Assembly (NCBI RefSeq): GCF_001653235.2
Contig: NC_035791.1
Coordinates: forward strand, 2,232,001-2,296,000
DNA length: 64,000 bases
Reading direction: 5' to 3'
From: Pochonia chlamydosporia 170
Taxonomy: Eukaryota > Ascomycota > Sordariomycetes > Hypocreales > Clavicipitaceae
Shown here: piece after piece, positions 12,147 through 22,740 of the stretch
Layout: each line of letters begins with the position of its first letter
Position numbering within the stretch: position 1 is the stretch's first letter
Notes under the pieces: model-generated
What the model was told of the DNA's origin: nothing
Database searches by the model: none
The model's input: only the letters and a program-made list of their open reading frames with translations
Program-made: the position numbers and the translations under genes

Positions 12147-15100
12147 TCATTGAGTCTCTCCCTTCTCGTCCGCCCCCGAAGTTCGACCTTCTGCTCTCGC
12201 CGCTGCCTCTGCATCTTCTCGGTCTAACATTTCAAATGCAGTTTCTGACTTTTTCCAAGGGTTTTCGACATCCTCTGATACATCAAGCTGTGCCCTGCCC
12301 CACAAACCAAGCCGCTCCATAAGCTCAAATAGGCCGCAGTCGAGTGCTGGACTTCGATCCAAAATGTCTCTGAGAATGGAGGCATTCTCTTCCACCAACG
12401 AACAAGACCCAGGACCGCGCCGTTCAAGGATGATGTCGATTAATGCATTAGAATCTTGAACTGATGGCCTTTGGAACGTCAACCTATCTTTCGCAGCTCG
12501 CCATTCTGCAATCGCCGCGATCCTCATTCGAGGTTGTGTTTTTTTAAGCCAATGTATTTTCGGAAAAGTAAGACCATACTTGGACACGAGACAGTCCATT
12601 GAACAATCAGCTCTTCTCGAAAGCACCTGCGCACATAGTTCTGCTGCGGCCGCCACATTGCAGACTAGAATAGCTGCAGCTTCTGGCTTGTTAGTGGGAA
12701 AGATATATCCGTTAGCTATCAATGCGTCGTGGTCGAGGTCGAAACCATAAGAGGATCGCTTAGGCAGCAAGCCTATAGACGCAATTGTGGTATGCATAAC
12801 AGCGTCTGGATTCGCACCGCGTTGCGCCAGTGTCTGGACAGCTCGCCACAAGCTTTCAAAAACATTTGTACCCCGGTCAATGCGATAGCCTAGACAACGG
12901 CGTAATAATCTTGTTAACGGCGTTGTTAACTGAAAGACAACATTGCTTTCCTGGGGACGGCTATCCAGGAAATGAAATCTTGTACCAGACACCCAGTTTG
13001 GATTCATTTCTGGACATAGCAATGTCTCAGCTAATAAATATGGGTGCAATAGTTGATTATCTGATAACCTGATTCTGCCAGGAGCGGGTTGATAGGTGCA
13101 CAAAAAGTCAATAAAAAGCTGAGCTCTCGTTGCCGCACTCATCACGCACCCGCCGCTTTCCATCTGGTACTTGAAGTAATTGAAGCAGTGGCACCGAACT
13201 GCCAAACTCATCAAACCCCCATCGTTCTGGAGGTGCCTGGGCAATACCCAGTCCAAGGGATGTATCTGCCTGGCGCGATAAAGTCTGTCCCAACGAATCC
13301 AGAGATCAATTTGTTGGTCAAGGCATCGCCTCCGATCGTGCTCATCGCTCCTCTTGATGAATGGGGTCGTCGAGCCGTCTAGATGATCGATACGGTTAAG
13401 CACGGTCCACAACGCCAAACTGTGGCCTCGGTAACGGAGTTCATCGCTTGGTTGAAAACTAAATAGTCTATGCTGCGCGAGTATGGCTTTCGTCAATCGA
13501 TAACTTGGACACAGTACGTCGCTGTCTTGGCCTAAAATGTCGTTCCCCTCAGTAGTTTCGAGTAAAAAGTCCATCGCAGTCCGGTGGACAAACTTGACAT
13601 TGGTTAGGACATATTTTGTAAATACTCCGTAGAACTTCTGCGCGTCATTGTATGATTCGGCAGAGCATCCTTCATTGCAGCATTCAAGCAGACCCGCGCA
13701 TCTGATCCGTATATGCTTCTCAGCCTTGGGACAAAGTGACAAGAGATAGGACTCGTCTGGAGGCTCCGTACATAGTGGCGACAGAATATCATCAGTAACG
13801 TCTTCCGATGCCAAAACTGCATCTAGAATTGTAAGGTGTTTATTCTCGACATAGCCTGGGATTTCCACATCGTCGTTGATGGGAGGATGCCTGTGATAAG
13901 CAAGGGATATTGCTGCGATAGCAAGGCAGAGGTATAACGTAGACTCGCGTCTGTACACATCTTCATTCCCATTTTGACGAGACCACATGTCCATATACAG
14001 GTTTTTCACACCTCTATGCAAAAGTACAATTCTGCGGCGTAGCTCGTCCAGACCGTCTTCTCTTGCAAAACCATCGTTAAGGCTTCTAATCGCTAGATAT
14101 AGCCACAGAAATATCCCTTCTGCTTTTTCGACCAGTTCAGTCACTAGTTGATCCTTTGACAACAAGTATTCAGTCAAGTCATGGTGACGGTCGTGTTCAT
14201 GGTCAGTCGTTGCTGGAAATCTCAGATGACTGTGGGCATACTCCTTCATATCTTCTAGAGTCAGCTGCTCCAACTTTAGACGGGGATATTTGTCGATGCT
14301 TCGTAGAATGAGATGCTCAGGACGTGCTGAAATGCAAAGCTTGATCCAGCCTGGTCGAAGTTTAAGCCAACCATACAGGAGAGTGAATAGATCAGAAAGA
14401 GGTTCATTAGGGTCGAGCTCATCGAGCCCATCGAGGAAGATACAAACTGGCGTCGCGCTGTTCAGAATTGCAAAATCCAGTGCATCCTTGATCTCTTGTA
14501 GTGACCAATCCGTGGGCTCGTCCTTCACGGCCAAAGCGTGCTTCAGCAAAACCTTCTCCAACAATTCTGCTTGACCAACGAGCAGCTGATACAGCAGAGA
14601 GAGTAGCATGCCCCGAGTATTTTGTTGCATGACGGAGCCGAGACGCCAAAAATAATGTGACAGTTTGGCCACGTCTCCGCGCCAACGCCTCAGTAGATTC
14701 ATTGTACCTGGATTGTTAACAATGTACCTCATCAATGTAGATTTTCCCGCGCCGGGTTTGCCAATGATACAATACATCTCATTATTCGACTGGAGCCATT
14801 CTGTGAAAGAATCCCAAGGCACTGGCTTGGGAGACTTGGAGATCTCGATTTGTGCGGAGTCTTGACCTCTATCAGAAGATGTCTCTGAGACTTCTGAGCT
14901 TGATCGAGAACTTGACCGCTGCTCTCCAAACAGCCAGCCGAAAGTGTGGGTATGAGCTTGCGAGATATCGTTCCCACGTTCGTTCATGCCGACGAATTTC
15001 AAGCTCGCAAGAAATTTCTCCCTCCGATCCTTCACTGTCGAATCACCTTCCCGGTTGTCAAGTTGATTTTGGACGAACGTCATTGAAACAGAGACTTCCT

Positions 15101-15830
15101 TTGTCACATGGCTGTTAATAATCTTTTGAGTATCCTCAGCCACTGTGGTCACGATCCGATCCAGCTCCTGAAGTTTCTTCACAACCACCTCGCGCGTATC
15201 TTCAAATCCGCGACGGTACTGGAGGAGAAAATATTCGTATTTTACATCCATATCTTTCAAAGTTTGTTCAATCTCGTGTGTGTTGCGACTGCAGAAGAAC
15301 TTAACGTTAATTTCTTCCTCTTGCTTCCACGGGGCAAATAGATCACGACATCGCATCACAGACGAACGACAAAGATGCAGCGAGAAAAACTATACGCACC
15401 AAACAATGTCAAGAAGTCCGCTTTGCATGAGCTTCTCATATCTCGACAGTTCTTTTTCCAGTCCATTTAAACGGTCTTTTCGCCAAAATGCTCTGACTGT
15501 AGTGGCGACGGCATGCCTCATCGATCGTTTGTCCTGGTACTTGAGAATATAATCGATCTCCTGAGTGAGCTTGGAAGCAACTTGGGAGCAACCGTTTGCA
15601 GCTTCCACCAAATTCTTTTCTTGAGACGATAACGTCTTTTCGTCGATGTGGTTCGACTGAACACTTTTGGCAATGTCCTGCAGCTTTCTGCTGTATGACT
15701 GTAGATTTTCATCGAAAGTGCCATTCTTTTTAATCTCTTTGCAGATTCTCAGCGACATCAGGCCGAATGTAACAATCTCAAAGATGTTGCAGGCGAAGGC
15801 CAGAGCCGCCAACGGCTCCAAACCTGACAT
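12147..15830 (-). CDS. NACHT-domain STAND (NOD-like) receptor
   Basis: Exons 15830-15400 and 15288-12147 give 1190 residues. The acceptor TTCTTCTGCAG, preceded by a TTAAC branch-like site, joins TG|T in frame. Residues 1-140 begin MSGLEPLAALAFACNIFE, a fungal STAND N-terminal (HeLo-like) type with amphipathic helices. The NACHT core shows Walker A GKPGAGKST (about 320-328), Walker B CIFLDGLDELD (about 426-436) and the sensor CISARPE (about 463-468). The following helical region (LVEKAEGIFLWLYLA) resembles the DUF7791 winged-helix part of fungal NACHT proteins. The last 500 residues have no ankyrin, WD40 or TPR repeats that I can recognise. By family, such proteins oligomerise on ligand sensing and can trigger cell death or immunity-like responses. 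Ligand and effector are unknown. The start is the only ATG before the conserved N-terminus. Confidence 0.9.
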
Positions 15831-16663
15831 CTTCCCTATTGCAGTTATCCGAAGAGCAAGATGGTCAAGGCAAATGAGAATTTGAACAGAAAGAAGGAAG
15901 CGTTCGAGGATCGTCCTTATATTTAGGCTAAGATTTGATCTAGATGATGGCGCCCTACACTGGTTATCTGTCTAGTCTGTCTGGCACCACTTCCACAGCG
16001 GTTCACAACATAATGTGTGCCAACCAACGACTCAATGTCAAGAGCGTGCGTGGGGACAGCTCAGTGTTGCATTCATTCGACCATTTGTGCGGAGTAGGTG
16101 GCACATAATGCATTGATGCCAACACTAGGTTTCCCGAGGCGCCGACGTGATGTGACAGGATGAGAGGGGTTCAGCCCGTAGATGTCGTGTTACCCATCAT
16201 CCGGTTGTCTTGCATGGAGGTTGAGGTTGTAGCTTGGCACCTCAGTGGTATTCGCCTTAATTTTAGATGCCCATGTTCGTGCGAACCGTAGTTAGGCTCA
16301 TGTACTCCGTAGCATAATTCGTATCCTCGCAAGCTTCATAAGGCCCTTCCTTGGGTTCTTCATCGTATGGTAGACAACTGCACGCTTGGAAGAGGTTCTC
16401 TGGCATGCTTCTACCAGCTGTTGCTGGCGATGGGTATGTGGCTGGGGAACTAGGGCAAGTTGCCATACCGAACCCACATTCCCAATCAGTGCAGGCGAGT
16501 ATGCAGAGCTCAAGCCGTGAAGTTCCTGTGACCGTCATTTCCCTAGCGACCAAGGAAGCCTGGCCACGAAACAGGCCTGTGTGACTCGGAGACCCCTACC
16601 GGGCGCCTCGAAATTCTTGCCATCTGACCATACAACAGCTGGTCAGCGTCTGTGCCTAGCCTT
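15831..16663. other. Intergenic region between NACHT gene and YAF9
   Basis: It contains the promoter of the NACHT gene (minus strand, start 15830) and the 3' end of YAF9. A nonamer TACTCCGTA lies at 16303-16311. A minus-strand frame at 16263-16553 is Cys-rich but has no signal peptide or relatives I know, so it is not called. Confidence 0.5.
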
Positions 16664-17543
16664 CTAAGCAGGTTTGGCTGCCGCCGTTGCTGCCTGATTC
16701 TCAGCCTTAAGATTAGCCAGCAATTCTTCTTTCGCCTTGAGTTCGGACAAGATCTGCGTGCACATTTCTTCCGTCTTGGTCTGCGCCTCCTTCAGCTTCC
16801 GTACTTCTGCAGCCTCAGTCTCGCGACTGAACGGTTGTCCAGGCCGGTTATGGTTGGGGATCATTGCCGTGTGCTCCCACACCTCGCCGCTATCAGGAGC
16901 TGGCAGCGGAGGAGGCGCACGGTTCTTGCCTTTGCCCTTGCCGGACCCTCCAGATGGTTTCCACCCCTTGGGGACAGCCCCAGAGGTAAGAATCTGGTAG
17001 AACGCCTCGTATGGTTCGTTAAACAACTGCTCCTCGTAGCTCCAGGAGCGAACTTCTCCATTCTTCGTCACCATTGACTGCTTCTCTTCTTCTGTCCGAC
17101 CGAATGGATGGAGTCTTAGGTAGTGGTACATTGTCTGTGGCTTCTCGCCAGAGTCGTTGACGTAGTATAGCTTGATAGTGATGTCGAATTCACCCCATCC
17201 AGTCTCGTTGACGACGAAAGGCTTCCCTTGTTCTCCCTCGATCACTAATATGGTCAGTTTCAACTTTGAAAGATGGAACCCCAGTGTGGTTTACGAGGGA
17301 CGTACTTCGTACGTAGTTGGGAATCGACTCGTGCAGTTTGAACTGCACACGACGCACCCAATACGTAATATCGGTATCCTCAAGCCCCTTTACAAAGACT
17401 TGCCATGAATGCGTGTGATTATCTGGCGTACCGGGCGGCTTGGGATTCGTGTCGGAGAAAGGAACGGCAGTAGTGCCCACAATGAAGGGCCGTCGCACTT
17501 GGGTCAGCTTGACTCGTTTGCCAAGCTGGTTTGAGGGAGCCAT
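16664..17543 (-). CDS. YAF9: YEATS-domain protein, Yaf9-like
   Basis: Exons 17543-17306 and 17244-16664 give 272 residues. Yaf9 is a histone-acyl-lysine reader shared by the NuA4 acetyltransferase and the SWR1 H2A.Z-exchange complexes. The YEATS fold spans about residues 18-135: PFIVGTTAVPF, the THSWQVFVKG strand, HESIPNYVR, then after the splice ETGWGEFDI and the LYY strand and YHYLRLHPFG. A Gly/Lys-Pro linker follows, then a Glu/Lys coiled coil (about 220-268), the usual complex-docking tail. The donor GTACGT and acceptor TTAG complete Met-80, giving VRMIEGEQGKPF, which fits orthologues. Its divergent neighbour is COQ11. Confidence 0.93.
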
Positions 17544-18264
17544 GGCGATGAATCACGATTGCTTTCGGGGGAGGAGGAGCTCGCAGGGTCCTTGGATCTA
17601 TAGTGGTGGTATCGTGGTCGTGAAGTCGGGTGTCTTGACGATTTTTATGCCGGCAGGCGTGAGGGAAGAAAAGTTCCAAGTTGGTCAGCCTTGTCGCTTG
17701 CAAACATTTTGGGTGGTGCAGGAACAGTGGACAAGCCTGAGGGTGCAGCCAATCGCTGCTGCAGTGGCCTGATGAATTGCAAGGGCAGGCACTGGACTGT
17801 TCACAGAAGATTCGAACAGTTCAAAATGGATGGATTCGCAATTGAAAAATACAAAAATAAAAAATATAACCAAATTGTAAGGCTGCTACGGAATATACAT
17901 CTTTACAATTTCCCGTCATTGTAAAGTTACAAGCTTAACAGACTGAGAAATGGCCGTCACATGGCGAGCTTGTGCTAGCGCCACAGCAGCCTGCCACTGA
18001 GCTCTAACCATTGAACCATCCATGTCCAAAATGGAGCCTCAACGTATGATCTCATGACTTTCAACATCGAGCTCCATCGAATACAGTTCCAAACTTTCAT
18101 CCGAATCGCAATTCCACCAGCTCAATTCACACTCTTACGGCTTCAAACTCAATCTACCAAACTTTCTCCAGCTACAGGCAAGCTTAATATCACTCCAAAG
18201 CCAACTCTGTAGCAAATCCACATCCCCCGGTTTTGGCTCCGAAATCCGAGGGACCATTCGCATC
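17544..18264. other. Divergent promoter region YAF9/COQ11
   Basis: About 720 bp lies between the starts of YAF9 (minus strand) and COQ11 (plus strand). The COQ11 side is rich in C/T and CCA. No gene is seen. Confidence 0.55.
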
Positions 18265-19194
18265 ATGGCTGCCGCCGCGAAGAGGCTCGTCGTCTGCGGT
18301 GGAAGCGGCTTCCTAGGTTCCCGTATCTGCAAATATGCTGTTGCCAGAGGGTGGGAAGTCACATCAATAAGGTAAATCCCCTGCCCTAACCTCCTTCAGC
18401 ACTCAGTCACTGACGTGCGTGCTCTCAGTCGATCCGGAGAACCGCAATGGGACTCAGTCACCTCGTCGCCTCTCCCGCCATCCTGGTCACACAAAGTATC
18501 CTGGGAACGCGGCGATATCCTCCGGCCCGTCACGTACGCACCTCTACTCAAAGGCGCAGACTATGTTGTTCACAGCATGGGCATCCTCCTTGAGGCAGAC
18601 TACAAGGGCATCGTGTCAGGCAAAGAGTCGCCCTTCACGGGCCTGCAAAAGATGTTCTCACCCGTTCGCGAACGTGGTATCAACCCGCTGGATAAACAGG
18701 CCGGCGAAGACATCAAGCCAGCTAGCCCAACTGACCAATTCTCCTACGAGGTCATGAACCGCGACAGCGCAGTTGCACTGGCTAAACATGCCGCAGGCGA
18801 GAAAGCCAGCGTGTTCTGCTACATTTCTGCCGCTGGAGGTGCCCCAATCATGCCGCCACGTTACATTACAACGAAGAGACAGGCCGAAATTGCTATTACG
18901 AACAACTTCCCTGAGATGCGAGGCGTCTTTATGCGGCCGCCGTTCATGTATGACACCTCGCGCAAGATGACAATGGGCATGGCGGCCATGGCTGGCGCAG
19001 GCACACTATTCACCAGGATGACGGGGAACTACTTGAAAGATTTCATGGGTGCTGCTGGTACCAAACCACTCCAGGTGGACACGGTTGCAGAAGCAGTTGT
19101 TGAGGCTCTCAGCGATGACACAGTCAAGGGTCCGGTTGAGGTTCCCGAAATTGAGGACCTTGCAAACAAAGGTTGGCGAAAGAGCATGTTGTAA
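18265..19194 (+). CDS. COQ11: Coq11-like atypical short-chain dehydrogenase (YLR290C family)
   Basis: Exons 18265-18371 and 18429-19194 give 290 residues. The Rossmann nucleotide-binding loop GGSGFLG is at residues 12-18, and the splice completes Ser in TSISRSG. Later family blocks include VVHSMGILLE, the FCYISAAGG strand, the PRYITTKRQAE helix in the place of the SDR Tyr-x3-Lys (here Y-I-T-T-K), and MRPPFMYD. In yeast, Coq11 associates with the coenzyme Q biosynthetic complex in the mitochondrial matrix; the same fold is seen in complex I subunit NDUFA9. The N-terminus is short and has little obvious presequence, so import would depend on the first 20 residues. The gene converges on SYF2 with 260 bp between stops. 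Confidence 0.87.
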
Positions 19195-19454
19195 AAGTAT
19201 TGTTGCAAAATTACAGGTGGTGGGAACTCTTTAGACTGTACTATTAAATCAAACGCCAAAATATGCCCAGGGTATAAAACCATTGCTTAAACCATTCTCC
19301 ATAGACTCCCAAATGCGATGCCGTTCTCCAAAGAACCCGTATATGTCCGCCCTTGTATTCCTCATTCCAGTCCCGTAGTTTCCATGCAGCCATGTCTCTC
19401 AAAGTTACATCCAGCAAGCCAAGTCTTGCAGGATCGCGAGGATCCTCCAATCCT

Positions 19455-20198
19455 TTAAATCATTGTGCCACGCTCAAAGCTGTCGCGAATGTCGGCAGTG
19501 TACTTGTCATAGAACCGTGCAAGTTTCTGGTTGAACTGCTTGTTCTTCTCGTTGATGTACGTGACATCACCGTCATCGCCATTCTTAGCCATGCGCTCCT
19601 TTCTCTTCTTGAGTCTCTGCTCCTCAGCCCGTCGCAAATCCGCGACCAACCGGTCCACGGCAGCTTTTTCAGGCTTGTTCTGTGTAAATGTGGTAGTGTC
19701 GGCCGTGGAGTAGAATGAGCCATCCTTGTCGACGGCAATAAGTTCGCCGTCTTCAGTCTCCACGATGTCGAGGCCGCCCGAGGCGGCTGCCTTCTCAATA
19801 GCAGCCATCTTTTGTTTCTCGTATTGCTCCATGTCCGGAGTGATGTTCTTGAGTTGGCGCTTGTAGATCTTGTTGCTTTCTTGCTGTTCGTCGCTGAACG
19901 CATTGTTGTCGCGATGCGCGGCCTTCTTCTTCATTCGCTTGTCCCATTTTTCGCTCTCGTCGACGGTCCAGTCCCAGGCTCGCTTGCGCTCAAAGTCTTT
20001 GCCGGATTCTTGGATCTCTGCCTTGAGCAGCTTGTGCGCTGCGATGTCATGTTTGCGTTGCAGGGCGGTAAGTTGGCTCTGATCTGTTCCCAATCTTTGT
20101 GACTCCTTTGTGGCTTCTTTCAAGTTGGTTTCCGACGAGGTCTTGGCTCGCGCCTGGAGGGCCTTGAATCGGGCCATGCGGTCGTCGGCTGGCGCCAT
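19455..20198 (-). CDS. SYF2: Pre-mRNA-splicing factor Syf2
   Basis: A single exon of 247 residues. Syf2 is a component of the NineTeen/Prp19-related complex of the activated spliceosome. Landmarks are RFKALQARAK near the start, KRAWDWTVDESEKWDKR (about 73-89), AFSDEQQESNKIYKRQLKNI, the acidic ETEDGELIAVDKDGSFY region and the end LARFYDKYTADIRDSFERGTMI, nearly invariant in the family. The protein is highly charged and helical. The length is typical of fungal orthologues. The ATG at 20198 is the first in frame; an internal Met at residue 8 is possible but less likely. Confidence 0.95.
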   Translation of the reverse strand: MAPADDRMARFKALQARAKTSSETNLKEATKESQRLGTDQSQLTALQRKHDIAAHKLLKAEIQESGKDFERKRAWDWTVDESEKWDKRMKKKAAHRDNNAFSDEQQESNKIYKRQLKNITPDMEQYEKQKMAAIEKAAASGGLDIVETEDGELIAVDKDGSFYSTADTTTFTQNKPEKAAVDRLVADLRRAEEQRLKKRKERMAKNGDDGDVTYINEKNKQFNQKLARFYDKYTADIRDSFERGTMI

Positions 20199-21159
20199 CT
20201 CGCAGATTTGTGTGATTGGATTATTTGTTTGGAATAGTGTGTTTGGTTTTGAAGAGCGTGTGTGCGAGTGGAGGGCTCGTTTTAAATGTTTGCAGCGTTA
20301 CTGAAGCAGTGATGGCGCTCAGAGGTTGTGTTTGCGGAGGCTGATTTCAAAGGCAGTGCTGGGGTTGAAGCGAGGATGTTGACCTGGCGTTTTTTGGCGG
20401 GAGGAGCTGGCATAAATAGCTGCTATTCCATTTTAGGTTCAAGGCCCAGTATTTCACGTGGACGATTTAGTTGGCGATGTTGCGACTTCATACTTTGGCC
20501 ATCAACTGAAAGTTGGCTTTACCAGAGTCTGAGCATAAATCATAAAGTCAAATATTATTTGTTCTGTAGTCATGCTTGCAGTAAGCTTCCAGGGACTACA
20601 TGTAACTTTACTGATCCAACGTTTGTGTATGTATCTAGACAAGACCGGGCATAACGTCAAACCGTCAAACAGTCCGGACAGGTCAACTGGTCCATCTTGC
20701 TGACCTCAAGCTTTGAAAGGCAGACGAGCCATTTAAAAAACACAACTGTGTACTGTGTAACTTATAAGTGTCTTTAATTTGTCACCTACTTTTGTCTTTC
20801 ACTATACTTGAGACTAGAATAAACTTTCTACTTGCCAGAGTTATAATCCCGCTAGGCAGAGACACTGGTAACGATGTGCTCAACTCGTTCCTGGTCGTCT
20901 TGTCCCAGTGGCGGGATCCACTAGATCTTGGGGGCAATTGGCGCCAACATCCCCTGAGGATCCCCTGGCGGAACCCCAACCGTATCCCGCGTGGGGTCGC
21001 GTGTCTGACAGGGACATCTGAACATTTCATCTCACAACTACGCTCATATCAACCTCAAACCCACGCAGATGCTATTCACCCAGGCACCAACCTCAACCAA
21101 TACCTCAAACCACACGCCATACATCCCATGCCTTTCTTACACCTCACCCGCCAGCTAAG
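20199..21159. other. Divergent promoter region
   Basis: About 960 bp lies between SYF2 (minus strand) and the 526-residue gene (plus strand). Low-complexity CA-rich sequence precedes the plus-strand start. No gene is supported. Confidence 0.5.
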
Positions 21160-22740
21160 ATGATACGCTCAGCGGCACAGCTCGCCAAAGCTGACCTCAA
21201 TGTGGCATCTCACCTTCGGCCCAAGACATTCGTCAAAAAGCTTGACAAGAACAATGAGCCCTACTACATACTAGCGAAGAAGGGGCTAGCCAACAACCCC
21301 GACCCCGACAAGGAGTACTCTTTTTTCGAGATGCCAAATCTGTTGCTGGATCTCGATGCAGAGGGCACGCGGCACGTACGGACTGTTGAAGACGCGGATG
21401 AGAAGCTTATGCAGGCAAAGTGGGCGGAAGTGCCTCGACGCACAGCCGTCAAGACTCGATTAAAGGCTTTTGAAGAGCAATTGTATGAGTCACGGAGGAA
21501 AGCACATGAGATTATTTCCCAACCTACGAATATCTGGCGCATTACCCCTCACGATATCGTCTCTGCAGCCCTTCAGGGAGGACCTGGGCCTCAACGGAAA
21601 TCAGCTCGGGAGTTGACACCAGCAGCTCTCATATCCGAAAAACCCAAGCCAACGCCGTCAAAGAACTCAGAAATCGTCGAAAAACTCCGTTTGGAAAACG
21701 GGATCCCACCACACGCCATCAATGAAGACCAACTCCTGCTGAACTGGATGATGCTCCGCCACAAAAGTCTCACTCAACACTCTCAAAAACGCAAACCGCC
21801 ATCAGCAACCCAGCTAATTCAAGCTCTTGAAACCCAAACGACGATCCTAGGCGTCCGTCGGCTAGTATTCCAGGCCCTCGCAGCCGGCACCAGCATAAAC
21901 AGCTTCCAAAATGAGACGAAGCCGGAATCGAATCTGCCTCACCAGATACGATCTACATGCGCACGTATCTTGAGCCAAGATTCGTCCAATCGCGATTTGT
22001 ATCTCCAAACACTCACTTTCCTCGGGAACCTCTCAGAGCGACTCTCCTCCCACGGAGCGCAACTAGGACCGCTGCTGTGCGGACTAGCCCTGAAACTTTC
22101 CGCAGAAATAGGCTCCTTAGAGGCACTGTCAGGGTGGTTATATCGCAGCCATCACAGTGGCAGCAAGCATAACCTACTTATGGAAGACGTGTTGTCAGCA
22201 CTCACGTCTCTGCAGAGTATGCTCAGAAACGAACACCGTGTCACCCTGCAGTCCATAGAGCAACGCCAGCTTCTATTCCAATTACTCACGGGAATTGACG
22301 AAAACGACACCATGGCCCTAGACTCTTTCCGTGTGTACAGCATGAGTTTCCTGAACAAGAGTAGCTCAGGCATCCCCAGCCACGTATACTCCGCATACAT
22401 CACATTACTAGGACAGCTTGGCGCAGCACGAACACTCTGGAGAGAATGGCGAGAATTGCCCTCGTCTATTTCACGAGACGACGAAGTTGTGCCCGCATTT
22501 TGCAGCGCCCTGAAACAGGCAATCCGCGTCATGCCCGCCAACGATGGCGAGCTTAACCCAGATCCTAGCCTCGATGAGTGCGCTACGCTGGACTATCACG
22601 CCATTGAGTTGCAGGATGTGGCTGCTTGGCGGGAGCGCACCGACAGCACGGCTGGACAGGTGGGCGTTAATGTTGCAGATTGTCGATCTGTTTTGGACCT
22701 GCCTCTCGCGGAGTGTATTAAGCGGGCGAGGCTGTGGTAG
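21160..22740 (+). CDS. Conserved-looking protein of unknown function, possibly mitochondrial
   Basis: One uninterrupted exon of 526 residues with ordinary amino-acid composition. I do not recognise the family. The first 28 residues lack acidic residues apart from one Asp and carry Arg/Lys/Ala, compatible with a mitochondrial presequence. Residues 85-130 are charged and helical. The C-terminal two thirds is a series of Leu-rich helices (for example LQTLTFLGNLSERL, LLCGLALKLSAEIGSLEALSGWLY) resembling an alpha-solenoid such as PPR or HEAT repeats, but no repeat unit is clear. A mitochondrial RNA- or translation-related role would fit solenoid plus presequence, but this is a guess. The ATG at 21160 follows a CA-rich leader; the stop is at 22738-22740. 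Confidence 0.8.
   Translation: MIRSAAQLAKADLNVASHLRPKTFVKKLDKNNEPYYILAKKGLANNPDPDKEYSFFEMPNLLLDLDAEGTRHVRTVEDADEKLMQAKWAEVPRRTAVKTRLKAFEEQLYESRRKAHEIISQPTNIWRITPHDIVSAALQGGPGPQRKSARELTPAALISEKPKPTPSKNSEIVEKLRLENGIPPHAINEDQLLLNWMMLRHKSLTQHSQKRKPPSATQLIQALETQTTILGVRRLVFQALAAGTSINSFQNETKPESNLPHQIRSTCARILSQDSSNRDLYLQTLTFLGNLSERLSSHGAQLGPLLCGLALKLSAEIGSLEALSGWLYRSHHSGSKHNLLMEDVLSALTSLQSMLRNEHRVTLQSIEQRQLLFQLLTGIDENDTMALDSFRVYSMSFLNKSSSGIPSHVYSAYITLLGQLGAARTLWREWRELPSSISRDDEVVPAFCSALKQAIRVMPANDGELNPDPSLDECATLDYHAIELQDVAAWRERTDSTAGQVGVNVADCRSVLDLPLAECIKRARLW

Noticed and set aside
16263..16553. Minus-strand Cys-rich frame (96 codons) that might be a small secreted protein
   Set aside because: No signal peptide, no upstream exon with an ATG that fits, and it starts in sequence without promoter features. 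Not excluded, but not supportable.
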